64,000 nt of DNA from DASUAS01 sp963750045 (GCA_963750045.1 CAVVPD010000008.1:124001-188000), one strand, 5' to 3'. Shown: positions 1 to 9,354, counted from the first letter of the stretch. Made by a program: numbers and translations. Notes: generated by a model not told the origin, from the letters alone.

Positions 1-1
1 G

Positions 2-2125
2 CGGCGAATCGAGGGCTCCGGCGACTACCACGCCGTACTCGGTCCTCTGACCGCGCTCCGCTTCGCGGCCGACCAGCTGTCGGTGGCACCAGAGCTCGCA
101 CTCGGCGCCCTCGAGCGTGATCAGGCTCGTGCGACGACGCCGGCCGAGCGAGAGGAACTGGCGGCGGCGTTTCGCCGACGCACCGACGCGGACGCCGCGC
201 GACTCGCCGTGGTCGGGGCCCACTCGCTCGACAATCCGGCGTTCGTGGACTTTCTCGTCCACGACGCGACCGGTGCGGTGCGCCCGGCGCTCCGCAGCGT
301 CTTTCCCGACCGTCGCCACGCGATCATGGTGGTGCGACTCGGCGGCGATCTCTCCATCGACCAACAGGGCGCGGCGGCCGACCGTGTCGTCTCCCTCGTG
401 GACGCGCGGCACTTCGAGAGCGTTCACGCAATCGCCACGGGAACCCCGCTCCTCGTCAAGCAGATCAACGACCGGATGCGGGGCGACATGGTCTTGCTCG
501 GCGTCCTGGCCGCGCTGGCCATGGCCGTCGTGCTGCTCCTCGTCTTCCGGGCCCGGTGGCGGCTGTTGTCACTCGCCGTCATGGTGCTCGGGGTGATCTG
601 GGCCTTCGGCACGGTCGGCTACCTCGGGATACCACTCACGATGGTGACCATCTCCGGGCTCCCGATCCTCATCGGCCTCGGTGTCGACTTCGCGGTGCAG
701 GTTCACAGTCGCTACGAGGAAGAGTTCACGCAGGATCCGCACACCAACGTGCCCGACGCGCTCGGCCGGACGTTCCTGCGTCTCGGCCCCGCCGTCACGG
801 TCGCCGCGCTCGCAGCGGTGGTCGGATTCCTCGCGTTGCGCACCTCGAAGGTCCCCATGGTGCGTGATTTCGGCGTGCTGCTCTCGATCGGCACCGCCGC
901 GGTGTTCGTCGCCGCCCTCGTGCCGATGCCGGCCGTCCTCGCGTGGCGCGACCGTCATCACCGCATGAACGGTCGCGCTCGGCGCGGCCGCCGGGTCGAG
1001 CAGGCGACGCGGGCGCTGGCCACGGTCGGTCGGCGCCGGCCCGCCGGGCTGCTCGTCGTTTCGCTGGTGATCGTCGTGCTCGGTCCGTTCGCGATGGGCC
1101 GCGTGTCCGTGGAGTCCGACCCCGAACGCTGGGTCCCGCAGGACAGCCCGGTGTTGCAGGACCTTCGTGCCCTGCGCAGCGTCGCCGGCTCGTCGGCCGA
1201 ACTCGGGCTGATGATCGAGGCGCGCGATGTGCTCCGGCCCGAGGTGCTGCGCTGGATGGCGGACTTCGAGGCGCGAGCGGCGAAGCGGTTCGGGCGCCAG
1301 CTGGTGAGCGTCACGAGCGTGGCTTCGATCACGTCGGAGATCACCGGCTCCGAGCCGACCGCCGACGATGTGCGCACGGTCCTCTCCGTCGCACCGGCGG
1401 CCATCCGACGCTCGTTTCTCAGTACTGACCGCACGCGCGCGCAGATTCTCTTCGCGGTCGGACCCATCTCGCTCGACCAGCGCAAGCAGCTCGTCTCCCA
1501 GCTGGTCGATGGCTTGCACGCACCTCCCGGTGTTCTGGTGACCCCATCGGGACTCGCGGTGGTCGGCACCGAGGCGGTCACGTCGCTCACGGCGAACCGT
1601 GAGCAGATGTCGTACTTCGCGCTGGTAGCCGTGTTCCTCTGGTTGCTGGTCGCGTTCCGGAGCATCCGGCGCGCGCTGCTGGTCCTGTTTCCCGTCGTCA
1701 CCGCGCTCGCGCTGAGCTCTGCCGTCATCTACCTGTTCGGCATCTCTGTGAACGCGCTCGCCGCGATCTCGGGACCGCTGGTGATCGCGACGTGCACCGA
1801 GTTCACGGTCCTGATCATGGAGCGTTACCTCGAGGAGCGACGCGAGGGGCGCGGCGCGACCCAGGCGGTCGAGACCGCATCGACGCGCATCGGACGTGCC
1901 TTTGTCGCGTCTGGGCTCACGACCGCGGCAGGCTTCGGGGTGCTCGCGTTGTCGGGCTTCCCGTTGCTCTCTGATTTCGGGATCGTCGTGTCGGTCAACG
2001 TGATGACCGCGCTGGTGTGCGCGCTCGTGATCCTGCCGCCGCTGCTCCCCTGGACCGGAAAGGGTGCGCCCGAGGTCCACGCCCGCGCCGATGGACCGGC
2101 GCGGGATCCCGCTCGGGCCGTTTGA
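2..2125 (+). CDS. RND/MMPL-family transporter, 5'-truncated
   Basis: The reading frame is open to the left edge of the window, so the N-terminus lies outside; about 707 residues are visible. Two halves can be seen. The first has hydrophobic segments such as MVLLGVLAALAMAVVLLLVF and MVTISGLPILIGLGVDFAV followed by a soluble arm, and the second ends with FGIVVSVNVMTALVCALVILPPLLPW. This is the duplicated transmembrane/large-loop layout of RND exporters. The loop between the halves (about 180 residues) is extracytoplasmic in this family. The GVDFAVQVHSRYEEEF stretch resembles the HAE3/MMPL branch used for hydrophobic lipids. The following wax-ester synthase gene hints at a lipid substrate, but that is inference. 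Confidence 0.85.
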   Translation, partial: RRIEGSGDYHAVLGPLTALRFAADQLSVAPELALGALERDQARATTPAEREELAAAFRRRTDADAARLAVVGAHSLDNPAFVDFLVHDATGAVRPALRSVFPDRRHAIMVVRLGGDLSIDQQGAAADRVVSLVDARHFESVHAIATGTPLLVKQINDRMRGDMVLLGVLAALAMAVVLLLVFRARWRLLSLAVMVLGVIWAFGTVGYLGIPLTMVTISGLPILIGLGVDFAVQVHSRYEEEFTQDPHTNVPDALGRTFLRLGPAVTVAALAAVVGFLALRTSKVPMVRDFGVLLSIGTAAVFVAALVPMPAVLAWRDRHHRMNGRARRGRRVEQATRALATVGRRRPAGLLVVSLVIVVLGPFAMGRVSVESDPERWVPQDSPVLQDLRALRSVAGSSAELGLMIEARDVLRPEVLRWMADFEARAAKRFGRQLVSVTSVASITSEITGSEPTADDVRTVLSVAPAAIRRSFLSTDRTRAQILFAVGPISLDQRKQLVSQLVDGLHAPPGVLVTPSGLAVVGTEAVTSLTANREQMSYFALVAVFLWLLVAFRSIRRALLVLFPVVTALALSSAVIYLFGISVNALAAISGPLVIATCTEFTVLIMERYLEERREGRGATQAVETASTRIGRAFVASGLTTAAGFGVLALSGFPLLSDFGIVVSVNVMTALVCALVILPPLLPWTGKGAPEVHARADGPARDPARAV

Positions 2126-2164
2126 CTCTGGACCGTCTACGGCCGGATGGCCACAATCGGGTGT

Positions 2165-3578
2165 ATGCAGCGACTGAGCAGGACCGACGCCGGCTTCCTG
2201 GCGGCGGAGACGCCCGAATGGCTCATGCACGTGGGCTTGCTCGCGACGTTCGATCCTGCTGCCGCGGCGTGTCTGGGGCGCGAGCGGGTCCGGAGCCTGG
2301 TGGGCGGCCGGCTCGCCCACCTCGCGCTGTTTCGCCGGCGGGTCGTCGAGATGCCGGGGCGGCTCGACCGTCCGGTGTGGGAGGACACCTCCGAACTCGA
2401 CGTCGACGCGCACCTGCACCACGCGACTGTCGAGCCCCCAGCTGGGAAGCGCGAGCTCGATCGGCTCGTCGGCGAGATCTTCGAACGCCCACTCGACCGA
2501 GCGCGGCCCCTCTGGGAGCTGTGGCGCATCGACGGCCTGCGGGATGGCGGCGTGGCCCTCCTGCTGAAGGTTCACCACGCGTGCATCGATGGGCTCCATG
2601 GCGTGGAGTTCGCGTCGGTGATCTTCGACCTCGATCCCGACGCCCCGCTGGAACGACCTGACCTCGCGCACGGCGGCGACCCCCGACACAGCTCGCAACT
2701 GAGACGCCTCGGCGAGACCACGCTGGCGGTCGCGACAACACCCTTGCGCGCCCGCGCGAGTCGCGATCGACGCGGTGCTGGCCGCTCCGGCGCTCACCGG
2801 CTTCGCGTTCTCGCGCGACAAGTCGGTGGCGGTGCTGCCCTTCGAGGCTCCGCCGAGCCCGTTCAATGGGATCATCACGTCCCGCCGGGGGTTCGCGTCG
2901 TGTTCCGTGTCCCGCGCCGACGTGGACGCGGTACGTGAGGCGTCGGGAGCATCCGTGAACGACGTTGTGCTCGCGATGTGCAGCGGCGCGTTCCGACGGT
3001 ACCTCGCGGCACGCGGTGTGCTGCCGGACCGCACGATGGTCGCCCAGGTGCCCATGGCCATCCGCCGCACCGATCGCCACATCGATCCCGACGCCGTGCC
3101 CGGGAACCTCCTCTCGGCGATTGGCGCGGCGCTGCCGGTCCACCTCGACGGGGCCGCCGACCGGCTACGAGCGGTGCGCGCCTCCACTCAGGCGGCGCGA
3201 ACGCTTCACCACGCGCTCGGCGACGACCTGCTCGCCGACCTGGTCGCCGTTCCGCCACCCGTCGTGCTCTCCGCCCTGGTGCGAGCCTACGAATGGCTCC
3301 ACCTCGACGTGCGCTTGCCCCCGATCTTCAACGCCATCGTGTCGAACGTGCCGGGTCCGCCCATACGGCTGTATTGCGGTGGTGCGCCACTCACGCACGC
3401 CTACTTGCTCGGTCCGCTCGTCGCCGGCGGGGGCCTCAACATCACGGTGATCAGCTACGTCGACGCTATCGATATCGGGATCGTGATCTGTCCCGACATC
3501 GTCGACGACCCCTGGGAGATCGCCGACGCGATGGCACCGGCGCTCGTCGAGCTCGTCGACGCCACCGCGCCAGGCTGA
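2165..3578 (+). CDS. Wax ester synthase/diacylglycerol acyltransferase (WS/DGAT), frameshifted
   Basis: This family makes wax esters or triacylglycerol from acyl-CoA. The N-terminal half (MQRLSRTDAGFLAAETPEW...) carries the catalytic HHxxxDG motif as HHACIDG at residues 137-143. The C-terminal half ends with the family's SNVPGP segment and a GGGLNITVISY stretch. The halves lie in frames offset by +1 and join near 2757-2760 (context CGCGCGAGTCGCG), so one extra base restores a protein of about 470 residues, the usual family length. The ATG at 2165 is preferred because WS/DGATs start just before the LSxxDAxF motif; an in-frame ATG at 2147 is also possible. It sits 39 bases after the RND exporter. 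Confidence 0.85.
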
Positions 3579-3636
3579 CTCGCCGGCCTGGGTGGTGGGC
3601 CCTCGCAGCCTCTGGCCGCTCCTACCATGAGGAATC

Positions 3637-4543
3637 GTGATGTCGCGCTTCGATCTCGAACACGTGGCGATCCACGGTCACGACATCGCCTACCGCATCG
3701 CCGGTGCCGGCCCCGTGATCATGCTGGTTCACGGAATGGCCGGGAGTTCGCAGACGTGGCGCCATGTCATGCCGGCGCTCTCCGAGCGCTTCACCGTCAT
3801 CGCACCCGATCTGATCGGTCACGGCCAGTCCGCGAAGCCGCGCACCGACTACTCGATCGGCAGCGTTCGCGACGTTCGTGCGCGATTTGCTCGTGGCTCT
3901 CGGGCACGACCGCGCCACGCTCGTCGGTCAGTCGCTGGGTGGCGGCGTCGCGCTGCAGTTCGCCTACCAGTTCCCGGAACGTTGCGACCGGCTCGTCCTG
4001 GTGTCGAGTGGCGGGCTCGGTGAGGAAGTCAGCCTGTTGCTCCGCTCGCTCAGCCTTCCCGGGGTCGAGTATGTGCTCCCGATTGCCTGCACGCACTTGG
4101 TGCACGACACGGGCGTGAAGATCGGCGGATGGCTCGACAACCTCGGCCTTCGGCCGGGTCCGCACCTCCAGGAGATCTGGGGGAGCTACGGATCGCTGGC
4201 CGACGCCGCGGCGCGTATGAGCTTCGTGCACACATTGCGATCGGTGGTGGACCACGCGGGTCAACGCGTGAGCGCCACGAACCGCCTCTACCTCGCATCC
4301 GAGGTCCCGACGCTGATCGTGTGGGGCGACCGCGACCAGTTCATTCCGGTGGCTCAGGCCTACGCAACCCACGAAGCGCTCCCCGGCAGCCGGCTCGAGA
4401 TCTTTCCGGGCGTCGGGCACTATCCGCACTGTGAGCGTCCGGAGCTGTTCGTCGACGTGCTCGTCGACTTCATGACCACGACCAGCGCTGCCTCGGTGTC
4501 GGCGTCGCGGTGGCGCGACCTCATGCTCGCCAACGGCAGCTGA
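3637..4543 (+). CDS. Alpha/beta-fold hydrolase, frameshifted
   Basis: This is an alpha/beta hydrolase of about 300 residues. The oxyanion region is HGMAGSSQTW, the nucleophile elbow is GQSLGGG, and the catalytic histidine sits in GVGHYPHCE near the C-terminus. The acid is probably in VWGDRDQFIP. The first part (to SIGS) and the rest (FATFVRDLLVALGH) are in different frames. Removing the G at 3865 (GCAGC[G]TTCGCG) gives one continuous protein. The start is GTG 3637 or ATG 3640, three bases apart. The substrate cannot be told from sequence; the fold covers esterases, dehalogenases and epoxide hydrolases. Confidence 0.8.
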
Positions 4544-4560
4544 GAACGCCCGAAGCGTTC
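4544..4560. terminator. Possible bidirectional terminator hairpin
   Basis: A perfect six-base inverted repeat, GAACGC and GCGTTC with a five-base loop, fills the 18-base gap between two converging hydrolase genes. The position fits a bidirectional terminator. There is no U-tract, which is common in GC-rich actinobacteria. Confidence 0.5.
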
Positions 4561-4561
4561 G

Positions 4562-5492
4562 CTACTTGCGTGCCGCGCGGGCGGCGACGTCCCGACAAGC
4601 GCGGTGGAGCGGCTCGACGAAGTGCAGGCGCGCGCACGCTGCATGACCACCGTCGACCTCGTACACGGACACGCGTTCGATCAACGCGGCCGACTCGAGC
4701 TGCAGGCCCGGAGGGACCAGTCGGTCACGTGTGGTCACCACGACGGCAGCGGGCGTGTCGACCTCTCGAAGCCAGGAACGCGAGTCGAACGTGCTGGCAG
4801 CCCGGGCCGCCTCGCAGAGGTGTCGCACGTCGTGGCGGCGGAACTCGTCGACTGTCCATTGCATGAAGTCCCGCGGGCGTGAGGGTCGTCGTGACCGCAG
4901 GGCTCGTAGCGGTGCCGAAGGAACGTGCATGATGCGTCCGCCGAGGCGCGCCCCGCTCGCGACCGCGCCGAGCAGGCTGTCGATCGGCGGCGCCGGGGCA
5001 AGCCTGGGGGAGAACCGGGGCGCGGTCGCGCAGAGCACGAGCCCTGCGACCAGCTCGGGGCGCCGACGAGCGAGCAGTTGGGCCACCGAGCCGCCCATCG
5101 AGTAGCCGGCGACGAGCACGGGACCGACGGCCAGCGTGTCGAGGAGGGCCGCGAGGTCGTCGGCGCAGTCGGTGAGTTGGAACGCGCCCGTCGAGCGGAC
5201 CCCGCGCGTGACCCCGCAGATCGGGGGCGAGAATGTGGAACTCGGTTCCGAGCGTCTCGAACGCACGGAACCAGTTGAGGCCCCCACTCGCCACCCAACC
5301 GTGGAGCAGGAGCAACGTCGGAGCGCCGGGTGGGCCGGCCACCTCCCGCACGAACGTCGTGCCCCGCCCCGGCAGCGACACTCGCCGCCCGAGCGGAATG
5401 GGTGGTCGCGGCCTGCCGTCCGGTCCGGGTAACGATTTCGGGATGCCGTCGTGGACCAGCACCTCCAGCATGTCGACCGGGCCTAGCCGCAT
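4562..5492 (-). CDS. Alpha/beta-fold hydrolase, frameshifted
   Basis: This is a second alpha/beta hydrolase, converging on the previous one. It shows LLLLHGWVASGGLNW (oxyanion region), DLRGHARG, the nucleophile elbow GYSMGGS and a late EVDGGHAACAR histidine. The N-terminal part (MRLGPVDMLEVLVHD...) ends in one frame at DLRGHARG and the rest continues one base later at VRSTGAFQLTDCADDL. The join is near 5200 inside a run of four C (GGGG on the coding strand, next to CGCG). The combined length is about 310 residues. The extended N-terminus before the hydrolase core may position the lid. The substrate is unknown. Confidence 0.78.
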
Positions 5493-5620
5493 GGAACGAT
5501 CCCCCGCGCTCGGGTCGATGTTCGCGCAGTTCCAGGCGTTGCGTGGGGAGGGACTTTCGTACCTGGTGCGACCCTCGGGAAATCTCTAGCGTGTGAAGTG
5601 ACCCTGACCCAGGAGACAGC

Positions 5621-6055
5621 ATGACCGGCGACAAGCAGGCGTTCGACGCGATCGACCAGATGACCGACCGAGTGAGCAAGGCCTCCGAACGACTCGCCCG
5701 GGCGAGCGAGGAACAGGTCCGCCAGTTCGAGCAGCGGACCAAGGCACTCGCGGATCGGGCCGAGGCTGCGACGGAGCGCCTGATCGACACCGTCGATCGG
5801 GAACTGCGCAAGCAGATCGCCGACTTGAAGGAGGACATCGAACAACTGCTGACCCGGGTCGGCCAGGTCGCCAAACGCGCTCCGGCGAAGAAGGCGACGG
5901 CGAAGAAGGCGACGGCGAAGAAGGCGACGGCGAAGAAGGCGACGGCGAAGAAGGCGACGGCGAAGAAGGCGACGGCGAAGAAGGCGACGGCGAAGAAGGC
6001 GACGGCGAAGAAGGCGACGGCGAAGAAGGCGACGGCGAAGAAGGCGACCGGCTGA
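5621..6055 (+). CDS. Coiled-coil protein with lysine-rich (AKKAT)11 tail
   Basis: This 144-residue protein has two parts. Residues 1-85 are a charged, strongly helical, probably coiled-coil region (ASEEQVRQFEQRTKALADRAE) similar in character to phasins or apolipoprotein-like granule proteins. Residues 89-143 are eleven copies of AKKAT, a tail like those of histone-H1-like proteins, HupB and the mycobacterial adhesin HbhA. The pattern suggests a protein that binds a lipid or polyester surface through the helix and DNA or heparin-like polyanions through the tail. A good ribosome site (AGGAGA) lies seven bases before ATG 5621. The function is inferred from composition only. Confidence 0.75.
   Translation: MTGDKQAFDAIDQMTDRVSKASERLARASEEQVRQFEQRTKALADRAEAATERLIDTVDRELRKQIADLKEDIEQLLTRVGQVAKRAPAKKATAKKATAKKATAKKATAKKATAKKATAKKATAKKATAKKATAKKATAKKATG
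5885..6049 (+). repeat. Perfect 15-bp tandem repeat, 11 copies
   Basis: The unit GCGAAGAAGGCGACG repeats in frame eleven times and encodes AKKAT. Ten copies are identical and the last differs only in its final base. Identity at silent positions shows recent expansion or active homogenisation, so copy number probably varies between strains. Confidence 0.95.
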
Positions 6056-6116
6056 CGCCGACCTCCTCAGGGCTCGTGCATCTCATGGATCGCGCAGAGC
6101 CGGTGGAGGCCGTTGG

Positions 6117-7331
6117 CTAGGGAAGATCGGGGACGCCGCTGCCGACGGTCTCGGCGGGCGTCGCAACACCACCCAGCATCTCGGGCGTGTCGGCGAGGTC
6201 GCGCCGGCCGAGGGTGACGGTGACGAGCAGGAAGCAGGACATGACCGCCGCGGTGCCGGCGCACACCGCGATCCGACCCGCGTGCTCGTAGACGAATCCC
6301 GCGACCAGGCCGGTGAGCCCGGCCGCGGCCAACCCGGTGGCGCCCAGCAACCCCTGCGCCGACGAAAGGTGCTCGGGTGGGCTGGCCAGGGCGGCTGCGA
6401 CCTGGTTGCCGGGCATCGTGAACGAGTCCGCCACCGCGTGCACGAGCGACACCGCGAGCAGCATCCAGAGGCTCGGGAGCACGCCGTAGGAGAAGGTGCA
6501 GATCGTCGCCACGGTCAAGCTGACCGACACCACACGTAGCGGTCCGCGGGCCTGCGCCTGGCGACCGCCGATCGGTGCAAGGAAGATCATCGGCAGCGTG
6601 AACAACGACAGGGTGAGACCGATGAGCCAGGTCTCGGCGCCGTGGTCGCGCAGCAACACCGCCCAGATCGCCTCGAACATCCCGACCGTCATGTAGAACG
6701 CGGCGGCCGCGGCGAGCGTCGCACGCATCGCGGTCCTCCGGAGGAGCCCGCGTAGCGCACGCTTCTGCTCGCCGCCGGCGCCCGCCGTGAGGTCGAGGCG
6801 CACCGCGAGCACGAGGACCCCCACGAACACCCCGGCGAGGAAGATGAAGGGGGCGCGGATCCCGAGGAGTTGCGCGGCCACGGCGGCGACGAGTGGGCCG
6901 AGCAAGAAGCCGGCGACGTCGAACGATGCGAGGCGTCCGAGGTTGGCGCCGACCGCGTCGGGGTCGCGCGTGATCACGAGGCGCCGAACCGCAGGCCCCA
7001 CCGCGCCGCTCCCGAGTCCGAGCAGCAGGCGCGCCACGAGGAAGGCCCAGAACTGTGTCGCGACGGCGCTGCCGATCATGGCGAGCATGGCGAGCACCAG
7101 CCCGCCGCGGATCAGCAGTGGTGCCTGCCCACGGTCGGCGAGTCGGGCGAGGCCGAGCTGCGCGACGAACCCGGCGAAGAAGCCGGCGGCGACGATGACG
7201 CCGAGCTGGGCCTCGGTGAAGCCGTAACGGTCGCGCAGGTCGGCCAGCAACGTGTAGATCGAGCCGTATCCCAACGAAACGCTGCCACTGAGCACGAAGT
7301 ACGGGAGGAAGCTCCGGGGTCGACGCGCCAT
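6117..7331 (-). CDS. MFS transporter
   Basis: This 404-residue membrane protein has about twelve hydrophobic helices and the layout of a major facilitator: RSFLPYFVLSGSVSLGYGSIY at the start, LARLADRGQAPLLIRGG (the loop 2-3 motif, degenerate), and VARLLLGLGSGAVGPAVRR in helix 4-5. This is the drug/efflux-type subgroup rather than the sugar-porter group. ATG 7331 is chosen because the frame upstream is low-complexity arginine/serine sequence typical of a shadow. The hydrolase gene on the same strand ends seven bases upstream, so the two are probably co-transcribed. The substrate is unknown. Confidence 0.85.
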   Translation of the reverse strand: MARRPRSFLPYFVLSGSVSLGYGSIYTLLADLRDRYGFTEAQLGVIVAAGFFAGFVAQLGLARLADRGQAPLLIRGGLVLAMLAMIGSAVATQFWAFLVARLLLGLGSGAVGPAVRRLVITRDPDAVGANLGRLASFDVAGFLLGPLVAAVAAQLLGIRAPFIFLAGVFVGVLVLAVRLDLTAGAGGEQKRALRGLLRRTAMRATLAAAAAFYMTVGMFEAIWAVLLRDHGAETWLIGLTLSLFTLPMIFLAPIGGRQAQARGPLRVVSVSLTVATICTFSYGVLPSLWMLLAVSLVHAVADSFTMPGNQVAAALASPPEHLSSAQGLLGATGLAAAGLTGLVAGFVYEHAGRIAVCAGTAAVMSCFLLVTVTLGRRDLADTPEMLGGVATPAETVGSGVPDLP

Positions 7332-7338
7332 CCGTGGG

Positions 7339-8082
7339 TCAGGCGGGGCGGCGCGCGAGGTCGACGAGCAGGTCGGCGACCAGCTCCGGACGGTTGGCGA
7401 ACGCGGAATGTCCGACCGGCCACTCGGCCTGCTCGGTGCAGCGCGCGGCCATGAGCCGTTGGAGGTCGGGATGTACGCCGAGGTCATCGGTGCACACGAC
7501 GTAGGTCGACGGCACGGTGCGCCACGCGATGGTGGTGGGCACGGCGAGGAGCGTGGTCATCGGTTGTGGGCAGAGCCGCGCGTAGGCCCACTCGAAGGTC
7601 GCGTCGTCGACATCGGCGTAGAGGCACATGCGCGCGCCGTCGCGCGTGAGCGTCGTCGTACCGTCGTCGTGGTGCACCATCGCGTGCCCGAGATTCGGTC
7701 GTCCGTCGTGCGAGATCTTCTCGACCCCCGGCTCGTCGGCGGCGGCCGTGACGCACGACTCGCCGTCCGCCAGCGCGAAGGCGCAGAGGTACACGAGCCT
7801 TCGCACCGACGGGTGGACGCCGGCCTGGGTGATCACCGAGCCGCCGTAGGAGTGCCCGAGCAGCACCACGTCGCCATCGACCGCGCCGACGGTCGCAACG
7901 ACACGAGCCACGTCGTCGGCGTGTTCGCCGAGCGGTCCGGCGTCGTCACCGTGCCCTGGGAGATCGACGGCGACGGCGTCGACGCCGGCGGCGTGCAGCA
8001 AGGGTACGACGCGGTCGAAGCACCACGCGCCGTGCCACGCGCCGTGGATGAGCACGACCGTTGCAGGGTGCAGCGCCACCAC
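7339..8082 (-). CDS. Alpha/beta-fold hydrolase (salicylate-esterase/EstC-like)
   Basis: This intact 247-residue hydrolase has LIHGAWHGAWCFDRV at the start, the nucleophile elbow GHSYGGS and a late GHSAFANRPE containing the likely catalytic histidine. The HGAWHGAW oxyanion loop is typical of plant hydroxynitrile-lyase/methylesterase-like bacterial proteins (the EstC type). It starts at GTG 8082 and lies between the MarR regulator and an MFS exporter on the same strand. This suggests a small regulated unit for handling and exporting an aromatic or ester compound; that role is inference. Confidence 0.8.
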   Translation of the reverse strand: MVALHPATVVLIHGAWHGAWCFDRVVPLLHAAGVDAVAVDLPGHGDDAGPLGEHADDVARVVATVGAVDGDVVLLGHSYGGSVITQAGVHPSVRRLVYLCAFALADGESCVTAAADEPGVEKISHDGRPNLGHAMVHHDDGTTTLTRDGARMCLYADVDDATFEWAYARLCPQPMTTLLAVPTTIAWRTVPSTYVVCTDDLGVHPDLQRLMAARCTEQAEWPVGHSAFANRPELVADLLVDLARRPA

Positions 8083-8111
8083 CGCAGCCTACGGCGAAGT
8101 GTCGTACCCCG

Positions 8112-8651
8112 CTACGGGTCGCCGGGCGCCGGTCCCAGACGAGCGCGCGCTTCCTCGATCAGCTTCGAGCGCACGTCGCCGCGCGAGCTGGCCAGCGGCA
8201 GGAGGTGCTCCAGCAGGGTGTCGTCGATGGCCTGGAGCTGCGCGAGCTGCTCGGGGGAGAGCAGGTCGAACAGGTGCCGGCGCGCGCTCTCGACGTGCAT
8301 CGGCGCGGCCCGTTCGAGCGCGGCGAAGCCCTCGTCGGTGAGCACCGCCAACGAACCCCGCCGGTCGTCGGGGCACGCCTCCCTGCGGACCCAGCCGAGC
8401 TCCTCGAGCCGCGCCACCGCGTGTGAGAGACGGCTACGCGACGACTGGGTGGCGTCGGCGAGCTCGCTCATGCGCCGGGACCGTCCGGAGTTCTCGGAGA
8501 GCATCACCAGGATCTCGTAGTACCCGAACGGGATGCCGGAATCGTGTTGGAGGTCGCGCTCGACCTCTTCCCAGAGGAGGCGGCTGGCGAACACCCAGCC
8601 CAACCAGGCTCTGCGCTCCTCGTCGGAGAGCCATCGCACCTCGTCCGCCAT
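8112..8651 (-). CDS. MarR-family transcriptional regulator
   Basis: This 179-residue winged-helix protein has the MarR core GYYEILVMLSENSGRSRRMSELADATQSSRSRLSHAVARLEELGWVRRE followed by the wing CPDDRRGSLAVLTDEG. Family members are dimers that bind palindromes and release DNA on binding phenolic or oxidant ligands. The gene is divergent from yceI. The gap holds two inverted repeats that overlap the yceI promoter, so it probably represses both yceI and itself. The hydrolase and MFS genes lie downstream on the same strand. Confidence 0.9.
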   Translation of the reverse strand: MADEVRWLSDEERRAWLGWVFASRLLWEEVERDLQHDSGIPFGYYEILVMLSENSGRSRRMSELADATQSSRSRLSHAVARLEELGWVRREACPDDRRGSLAVLTDEGFAALERAAPMHVESARRHLFDLLSPEQLAQLQAIDDTLLEHLLPLASSRGDVRSKLIEEARARLGPAPGDP

Positions 8652-8677
8652 GGGCGGGCACTCTAGGCCGCGCAGAC

Positions 8678-8721
8678 AGTTGACGGTTCAACTAGAAAGT
8701 AGTAGAGTGTTCAATAGTTGA
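8678..8721 (+). promoter_or_regulatory. yceI promoter with two MarR-type operators
   Basis: A consensus-like promoter faces yceI: TTGACG at 8680-8685, a 17-base spacer, then TAGAGT at 8703-8708. The -35 box lies inside a perfect inverted repeat, AGTTGA-CGGT-TCAACT (8678-8693). A second repeat, TCAA-TAG-TTGA (8711-8721), starts just after the -10 box. The two operators share the TTGA/TCAA half-site, as expected for MarR repression by blocking polymerase. The region is also AT-rich compared with its surroundings. Confidence 0.7.
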
Positions 8722-8726
8722 GAAAA

Positions 8727-8760
8727 CAAGAAGCACCAGGAACCAAGAAGCACCAGGAAC
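8727..8760. repeat. 17-bp tandem duplication in yceI leader
   Basis: CAAGAAGCACCAGGAAC occurs twice, end to end and without mismatch, between the promoter and the yceI ribosome site. It is purine-rich and lies in the 5' untranslated region. It may be a recent slippage event or affect mRNA stability; nothing in the sequence shows a function. Confidence 0.9.
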
Positions 8761-8773
8761 GAGGAGCACGAAC

Positions 8774-9346
8774 ATGACCACAGTCCAGACCGCACCCCCC
8801 GTCACCGGGTACGTGCCCGGCACCTGGATCATCGACCCGACCCACTCCGAGATCGGGTTCAGCATCCGGCACCTGATGGTCAGCAAGGTGAAGGGCCGGT
8901 TCGCCGGCTTCTCGGGAACCCTCGTCACCGGCGAGCACCCCCTCGACTCCTCGGTCGAGGCCACCATCGACCTCTCGTCGATCGACACCGGCAACGCCGA
9001 CCGCGACGCGCACGTCCGCTCCGCCGACTTCTTCGACGTCGAGTCGCACACGACCATGTCGTACCGGTCGACCGGGGTGCGGGTCGAGGGTGACGGATTC
9101 GTCGTCGACGGTGAGCTGTCGCTGCGTGAGGTCACCCGACCGGTGTCGCTCCAGCTCGAGATCAACGGGTTCCAGGCGGCGACGCCCTTCGGCGACACTC
9201 GAGCCGGCTTCACCGCCACGACGGAGATCGACCGCGCCGACTTCGGGATCACGTTCAACGCACCGCTCGAGGGCGGGGGCGTCGTGCTCGGCAACGCGAT
9301 CAAGATCACGCTCGAGATCGAGGCCGTGCTCCAGCCCGCGGCCTGA
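8774..9346 (+). CDS. YceI-family protein
   Basis: YceI proteins are lipocalin-like beta barrels that bind long polyisoprenoid or other amphiphilic ligands. The 190-residue sequence shows the signature WIIDPTHSEIGFSIRHLMVSKVKGRF at the N-terminus, RDAHVRSADFFDVESHTTMSY in the middle, and the closing FGITFNAPLEGGGVVLGNAIKITLEIEA. No signal peptide is visible, so this is the cytoplasmic form common in actinobacteria. A GAGGAG ribosome site precedes ATG 8774. Control by the adjacent MarR protein is likely from the operators in the leader. Confidence 0.92.
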   Translation: MTTVQTAPPVTGYVPGTWIIDPTHSEIGFSIRHLMVSKVKGRFAGFSGTLVTGEHPLDSSVEATIDLSSIDTGNADRDAHVRSADFFDVESHTTMSYRSTGVRVEGDGFVVDGELSLREVTRPVSLQLEINGFQAATPFGDTRAGFTATTEIDRADFGITFNAPLEGGGVVLGNAIKITLEIEAVLQPAA

Positions 9347-9354
9347 GCGGCCCG

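Noticed and set aside
569..3187. An 872-residue open frame on the minus strand
   Set aside because: Antisense to the RND and wax-ester synthase genes, with low-complexity Arg/Gly/His composition; a shadow caused by high GC.
5885..6049. CRISPR-like or non-coding repeat array
   Set aside because: There are no spacers; units are contiguous, in frame and encode AKKAT.
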